From Bacillota bacterium (GTDB taxonomy: Bacteria; Bacillota; Bacilli; Paenibacillales; Paenibacillaceae): DNA of 64,000 nucleotides. The stretch lies in NCBI GenBank assembly GCA_023391635.1, contig JAEWAQ010000073.1:62001-126000 (forward strand). Reading direction: 5' to 3'. The notes under the pieces were generated by a model that did not search any database, was not told where the DNA came from, and saw only the letters and a program-made list of their open reading frames with translations. Position numbers and translations under genes: made by a program. Positions 60,586 through 64,000 of this stretch are shown here, piece by piece. Every line of letters starts with the position of its first letter. Position 1 is the stretch's first letter.

Positions 60586-61641
60586 CTACACGTATACGTG
60601 TACAATTTCGTATTCACGATGGGCATACAGGTCGATAAAGCCGTCTTCGGTCTGGATGAGCGGCCGGAAAAAATCTGTCGCATGATTGAGCACGATCGTT
60701 CCCATGTTACCGTCGTTCAATTCCACGCGTTTACCCAGGAAATTCGGCAGCATGTGCCTGATGAACGTATGAGTTACTTCCGGATCCAATTCCCCAAAGC
60801 TGCAGCGATACAATTCCTTCAACACGATCAGCAAGTCTCGCTGGTCTTGGTAGACGCGTTTGGAGATCATGGCGCTGTAGGTGTCGGCAACGGCAACGAC
60901 CTTGGACACGGGATGGATCTGTTCCTTGGCGATTCGGTTCGGGTAGCCGGTTCCGTCCATCCGTTCATGATGCTGCAGAGCGGCGATTGACAAGACGTGA
61001 TCGCTCGTGGAATTTTGCAAAATATCGTAACCGTACTTGGAATGGTTCTGGATTTCTTTATATTCGTCGTCCGTCAGCTTGCCGGGCTTGTTCAAAATGA
61101 CGTCCGGTATGCGGCATTTGCCGATATCATGGAGAAATCCGGCTTTGCCGGATTGCACCGAACGCTCTTCGTCCCAGCCCAGCCAGCGGGCAATATAGTA
61201 GCTGAGCATGCCGACCTGGACAGAATGCTGGTACGTATAGTCGTCCTGGCTGTTCAGGACCAGCAGCAGCGAGACGACGTCCCGTTCCTCTTTGCACGTA
61301 TCGACGAGCGGCTGGAAGCTTTCCTTCAAATCTTCTTCATGCACTTTGCCTTCTGCAAGCGCCTTCTCAAAAATGTGCTCGAAGCCGGATACGGCATCTT
61401 GATATTTGGGCAGCAACTCGGTCTGGATCCGCATATACGTATCTGTCGATATACGAAATCCGTGATCGTGGTCTGCGCTTCGGCGATCGATTTCCACATA
61501 CTCGATGTGATGCTGCTGCAATCTGGATAGTTCGTGCTCGTCCAGTACGGCGCCTTTGGATAACACGAGAAGTCCTGTGTGGTTGAACGTATCTTGAGCC
61601 AGACTGTCACCTGGTATCAAATCGGCAATATGGACCCTCAT
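60586..61641 (-). CDS. HD-GYP domain protein (c-di-GMP phosphodiesterase type)
   Basis: 351 residues. A short N-terminal region of about 120 residues (no transmembrane helix) precedes the HD-GYP domain: HDIGK, the metal-ligand HHERMDGTGYP motif and VADTYSAMIS. These are the complete residues expected of an active c-di-GMP hydrolase. ATG with AGAGGGTG 5 bases upstream. Together with the EAL protein at 38.1 kb this gives two predicted c-di-GMP-degrading enzymes in the window. Confidence 0.92.
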   Translation of the reverse strand: MRVHIADLIPGDSLAQDTFNHTGLLVLSKGAVLDEHELSRLQQHHIEYVEIDRRSADHDHGFRISTDTYMRIQTELLPKYQDAVSGFEHIFEKALAEGKVHEEDLKESFQPLVDTCKEERDVVSLLLVLNSQDDYTYQHSVQVGMLSYYIARWLGWDEERSVQSGKAGFLHDIGKCRIPDVILNKPGKLTDDEYKEIQNHSKYGYDILQNSTSDHVLSIAALQHHERMDGTGYPNRIAKEQIHPVSKVVAVADTYSAMISKRVYQDQRDLLIVLKELYRCSFGELDPEVTHTFIRHMLPNFLGKRVELNDGNMGTIVLNHATDFFRPLIQTEDGFIDLYAHREYEIVHVYV

Positions 61642-61774
61642 GTCGCACCCTCTAGTAATATCGAATTGATATATGTGCGTATATATATTCCAATTACCAT
61701 GCTATCAAGGTTGACGCAGTTGTGCAAGCCGTTTCATGTAAAAAAGTTCCGCGGTTGGCGCATTCGTCCCTTCT

Positions 61775-62515
61775 TTACGTGACCGGAGCAAGCGGATCCC
61801 ATGGACCGAGTTGATGGCCTTTCCATTCCGTACCGTCCTCATAGATTTCCTTCTTCCAGATCGGAACGATCGTCTTCAGCCGCTCGATTGCAAAGCGGCT
61901 TGCCTCGTAGGCTTCCGCCCGGTGCGGCGACGATACGGCGATGACGACGCTCGCCTCGCCAACGCTTACAGGTCCGATACGATGGGTGATGGAAGTGATC
62001 GTTCCCGGCCACCGGACTCCGATCTCCTCGCCGATCTGCCGCATGGCCGTCTCCGCCATTGGAGCATAGGCTTCATATTCCAGCAGCACGGTGCGTTTGC
62101 CGTGCGTCCATTCGCGTGTCGTGCCGATGAATGCGAGGATCGCTCCATGGTCGGGATGGCTGGCACGACGGCATATGGCTTCCACGTCAATCGGATGTTT
62201 AACGATCTCATATCGCGGACCTTCTGCGACGAGATCGCCGCCAGAGCCGATGTCGTCTCCGCTGCCGCCGGATACCGGGGGGAGCAGAGCCAATTCGTCA
62301 TCGCGCTTCACGATCGCATTCTCGCGCGCGAATGCTTGGTTGCATGCGACGAAAGCCGTCGCGACGGCTTCCGCATGATCGGGATAGATTTCGCTCAAGA
62401 TCGCTTTCAATTGGCCGGCGGTTAATTCCGATTCCGGTCGATCGAGCAGCAGCTGCCGCGTGCCGAACCGTTCGGCCAAACCGGCAAACAAGGCGATTGT
62501 CCAAAGGGGTGTCAT
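61775..62515 (-). CDS. MoaD-MoaE fusion, molybdopterin synthase
   Basis: 246 residues. Residues 1-84 form the ubiquitin-like MoaD (small subunit), ending PPVSGG, whose terminal Gly-Gly normally carries the thiocarboxylate. A linker of about 15 residues follows, then MoaE (YEIVKHPIDVEAICRRAS ... GAILAFIGTTREW ... VPIWKKE). In separate proteins the Gly-Gly must be a free C terminus, so here cleavage after Gly84 (before Ser85) would be needed, as reported for MoaX of Mycobacterium. It makes molybdopterin from precursor Z. No other moa genes are in the window. Confidence 0.9.
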   Translation of the reverse strand: MTPLWTIALFAGLAERFGTRQLLLDRPESELTAGQLKAILSEIYPDHAEAVATAFVACNQAFARENAIVKRDDELALLPPVSGGSGDDIGSGGDLVAEGPRYEIVKHPIDVEAICRRASHPDHGAILAFIGTTREWTHGKRTVLLEYEAYAPMAETAMRQIGEEIGVRWPGTITSITHRIGPVSVGEASVVIAVSSPHRAEAYEASRFAIERLKTIVPIWKKEIYEDGTEWKGHQLGPWDPLAPVT

Positions 62516-62655
62516 CCGGGTGTTCGCTTCCTTCCATGACCGTTACAATGACGGCTCAGCCCTTTATTTCTTCCTTGCATCATACCACATTGGACTTGAA
62601 AGTGTTATGCTAAGATGGCGCACATAACGATTGAAACTTCGCTCAGGAGGCCTGC

Positions 62656-64000
62656 ATGCCAGAGGAAGATTCCGAATTGATCCTGTTGCACACGAACGAT
62701 TTGCACAGCCATCTGGAAGCCGCTTCGCGCATCGCTCAATATGTGAAGAAACATAGAGAAGCGGTGCCGGCAGAACGGCTGCTCCTGCTCGATTGCGGGG
62801 ATTTTCTCGACCGTGCCCGCATGGAGACGGAAGGGACGGAAGCCGCGGTCAACCGCGGATTGCTGCGGGAGATCGGCTACGATGCCGTGACGCTCGGCAA
62901 TAACGAAGGCCTAACCTACACTCGCGAGCAGTTGGATCGCTATTACGAGGGCCTGTCGATACCGGTCGTCTGCGCGAATTTCGTACCGCTCAAGCCGTTC
63001 GATCGGCCGGCATGGCTCGCGCCTTCCCTGATCCTGCGCAAAGCCGGCATGAGGATCGGCTTGATCGGCTTGACCGCCCCCTTCAACGATTATTACGAAT
63101 TGCTCGGCTGGCACGCCGACGATCCGATGGCTGCTGCCGAGGCGGAGGTGGAGCGGCTTCGCGGGCAAGCCGACCTGATCGTCGTGCTATCCCACCTGGG
63201 CTTGCGTCAAGACGAGCGGCTCGCCGCGGAGGTTGGCGGCATCGATCTCATTCTAGGGGCCCATACGCATCATCTGCTGGAACAACCGCTGATCATCGGG
63301 CGCACGTTCATGTCGGCCGCTGGCAAATTCGGCCGGCATATCGGGAAGTTGCAACTCCGCAAGATAAGTGCCGATATAGACGGTGAGGGACCGCGCATTG
63401 CCGTGAATGGCAGCTGCCTGCCGACCGAAGGCTGGGCCGAGGATGAGGCTTCGTCTGCCATCGTTGCTGCCGGACTCGCGGAAGCGAGGCGCCGCATGAG
63501 CCGTGTCATTGCCGTGCTTGACCGCCCGCTGGTACGTTTGCCCGATGCGGAATCCCCGCTCGTCAACCTGCTTGCCGCCGCCGTTCGCGGGAGAACGGGA
63601 GCGGCGATCGGCTTGGTGAACGCGGGCCAACTGCTGGACAGCCTGAACGCGGGAGACGTCACGGAAGAGCGGATCCATGCGATATGTCCGTCGCCGATCA
63701 ATTGCTGTCTGATACGCCTCACGGGCAAACAACTCCTTCGCGCGATGGAGGAAAGTTTGCTGCAAGAATTCATCGAGCTTGAAATCCGCGGATTCGGCTT
63801 CCGCGGCAAGGCGCTCGGCACGCTCTGCTATGACGGGCTGTCTGCGAACATTGATCTGAATCGCCAGCCGTACGACAGGGTGACCCGCGTTCTGGTCAAT
63901 GGCGAACCGCTCGACCCGGAGCGGGAATATGAAGTCGGCACTCTCGATATGTTCACGTTCGGAATCGGTTATGTCGGCTTGAAGGAAGGCCGGAACGTGC
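62656..64000 (+). CDS. metallophosphatase / 5'-nucleotidase family protein, 3' end missing
   Basis: The frame is open from ATG 62656 (CAGGAGG 5 bases upstream) to the window end. The N-terminal metal motifs LLHTNDLHSHLEA, LDCGDFLDR, TLGNNEG and ILGAHTHH define the calcineurin-like phosphoesterase domain. A C-terminal 5'-nucleotidase domain starts near residue 290 (VRLPDAESPLVNLLAAAVRGRTGAAIGLVNAG). There is no signal peptide, unlike secreted 5'-nucleotidases, which fits the cytosolic YunD-type branch. It hydrolyses nucleotides or related phosphoesters; the substrate is not set. Confidence 0.9.
   Translation, partial: MPEEDSELILLHTNDLHSHLEAASRIAQYVKKHREAVPAERLLLLDCGDFLDRARMETEGTEAAVNRGLLREIGYDAVTLGNNEGLTYTREQLDRYYEGLSIPVVCANFVPLKPFDRPAWLAPSLILRKAGMRIGLIGLTAPFNDYYELLGWHADDPMAAAEAEVERLRGQADLIVVLSHLGLRQDERLAAEVGGIDLILGAHTHHLLEQPLIIGRTFMSAAGKFGRHIGKLQLRKISADIDGEGPRIAVNGSCLPTEGWAEDEASSAIVAAGLAEARRRMSRVIAVLDRPLVRLPDAESPLVNLLAAAVRGRTGAAIGLVNAGQLLDSLNAGDVTEERIHAICPSPINCCLIRLTGKQLLRAMEESLLQEFIELEIRGFGFRGKALGTLCYDGLSANIDLNRQPYDRVTRVLVNGEPLDPEREYEVGTLDMFTFGIGYVGLKEGRNV

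Noticed and set aside
1..64000. Mobile elements, CRISPR arrays, tRNA or rRNA genes
   Set aside because: I scanned for transposase motifs, regularly spaced repeats and conserved RNA patterns and saw none that held up.

Overview
The window looks like a chromosomal piece of a GC-rich, spore-forming member of the Paenibacillaceae (Paenibacillus or Cohnella type). The evidence is indirect but consistent. It carries spore-associated genes (a YhbH homologue and a SleB-type cell wall hydrolase), Bacillota-type small proteins (YdjO, YunC), a sufCDSUB operon in Bacillus order, YesM/YesN-type sensor-regulator pairs next to sugar importers, and strong AGGAGG ribosome sites with frequent GTG and TTG starts. 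I see no rRNA, tRNA, insertion sequence, prophage or CRISPR array. GC content and taxonomy were judged by eye, not computed.

Layout. 0-4 kb: end of an acyl-CoA dehydrogenase gene, an AEC transporter, a divergent uracil-DNA-glycosylase-like protein, a tiny membrane protein, and a LysM/SleB wall hydrolase whose signal-peptide frame has no ATG. 4-6 kb: an M29 aminopeptidase (minus) and a YdjO-like gene. 5.8-10.9 kb: a probable operon of a ROK repressor, two zinc-type dehydrogenases, a hexulose-phosphate-synthase/keto-gulonate-phosphate-decarboxylase-like protein and a sugar isomerase/epimerase. 10.9-12 kb: yhbH (minus). 12.2-19.3 kb: a signalling block (CheY-like regulator, a 7TM-PAS-Hpt-HATPase kinase, an OmpR-type regulator, a HisKA kinase) followed by a glycosyltransferase.

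19.5-37.5 kb is a large carbohydrate-uptake region made of two modules. Module 1 has a GH38-like DUF5054 protein, a complete ABC importer with its ATPase, a Vps62-like protein, an EamA transporter, a PHP/CehA-type metallohydrolase and a DeoR regulator. Module 2 has a YesM/YesN pair, a lipoprotein, LplB/YtcP-type permeases and a second CehA-type metallohydrolase. AAACAAA-rich promoter regions upstream of three module-1 transcription units suggest a shared DeoR operator.

37.6-43.3 kb: DUF423, a degenerate-GGDEF/EAL protein, an unknown conserved protein, YunC, and the methionine-salvage pair mtnK-mtnA. 43.4-53.8 kb is a maltodextrin locus: a GH15 glucoamylase-like gene and a LacI regulator (minus), then a binding protein, two permeases and a lipoprotein alpha-amylase (plus), then a neopullulanase-type GH13 (minus). 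LacI-type operators and a cre-like site lie in the intergenic hub at 46.4-46.8 kb. 54.1-59.5 kb: sufCDSUB behind a promoter overlapped by Fur/PerR-like boxes. 59.5-64 kb: a LigD-type DNA ligase, an HD-GYP protein, a MoaD-MoaE fusion, and the start of a 5'-nucleotidase-type phosphoesterase that runs off the window.

The least explained systems are the 5.8-10.9 kb sugar operon (no kinase or transporter), the DUF5054/Vps62/CehA module at 19.5-29.5 kb, and the four-gene relay at 12.2-18 kb. Only one ABC ATPase (25.0 kb) is present for three sugar importers, so ATPase sharing is likely.
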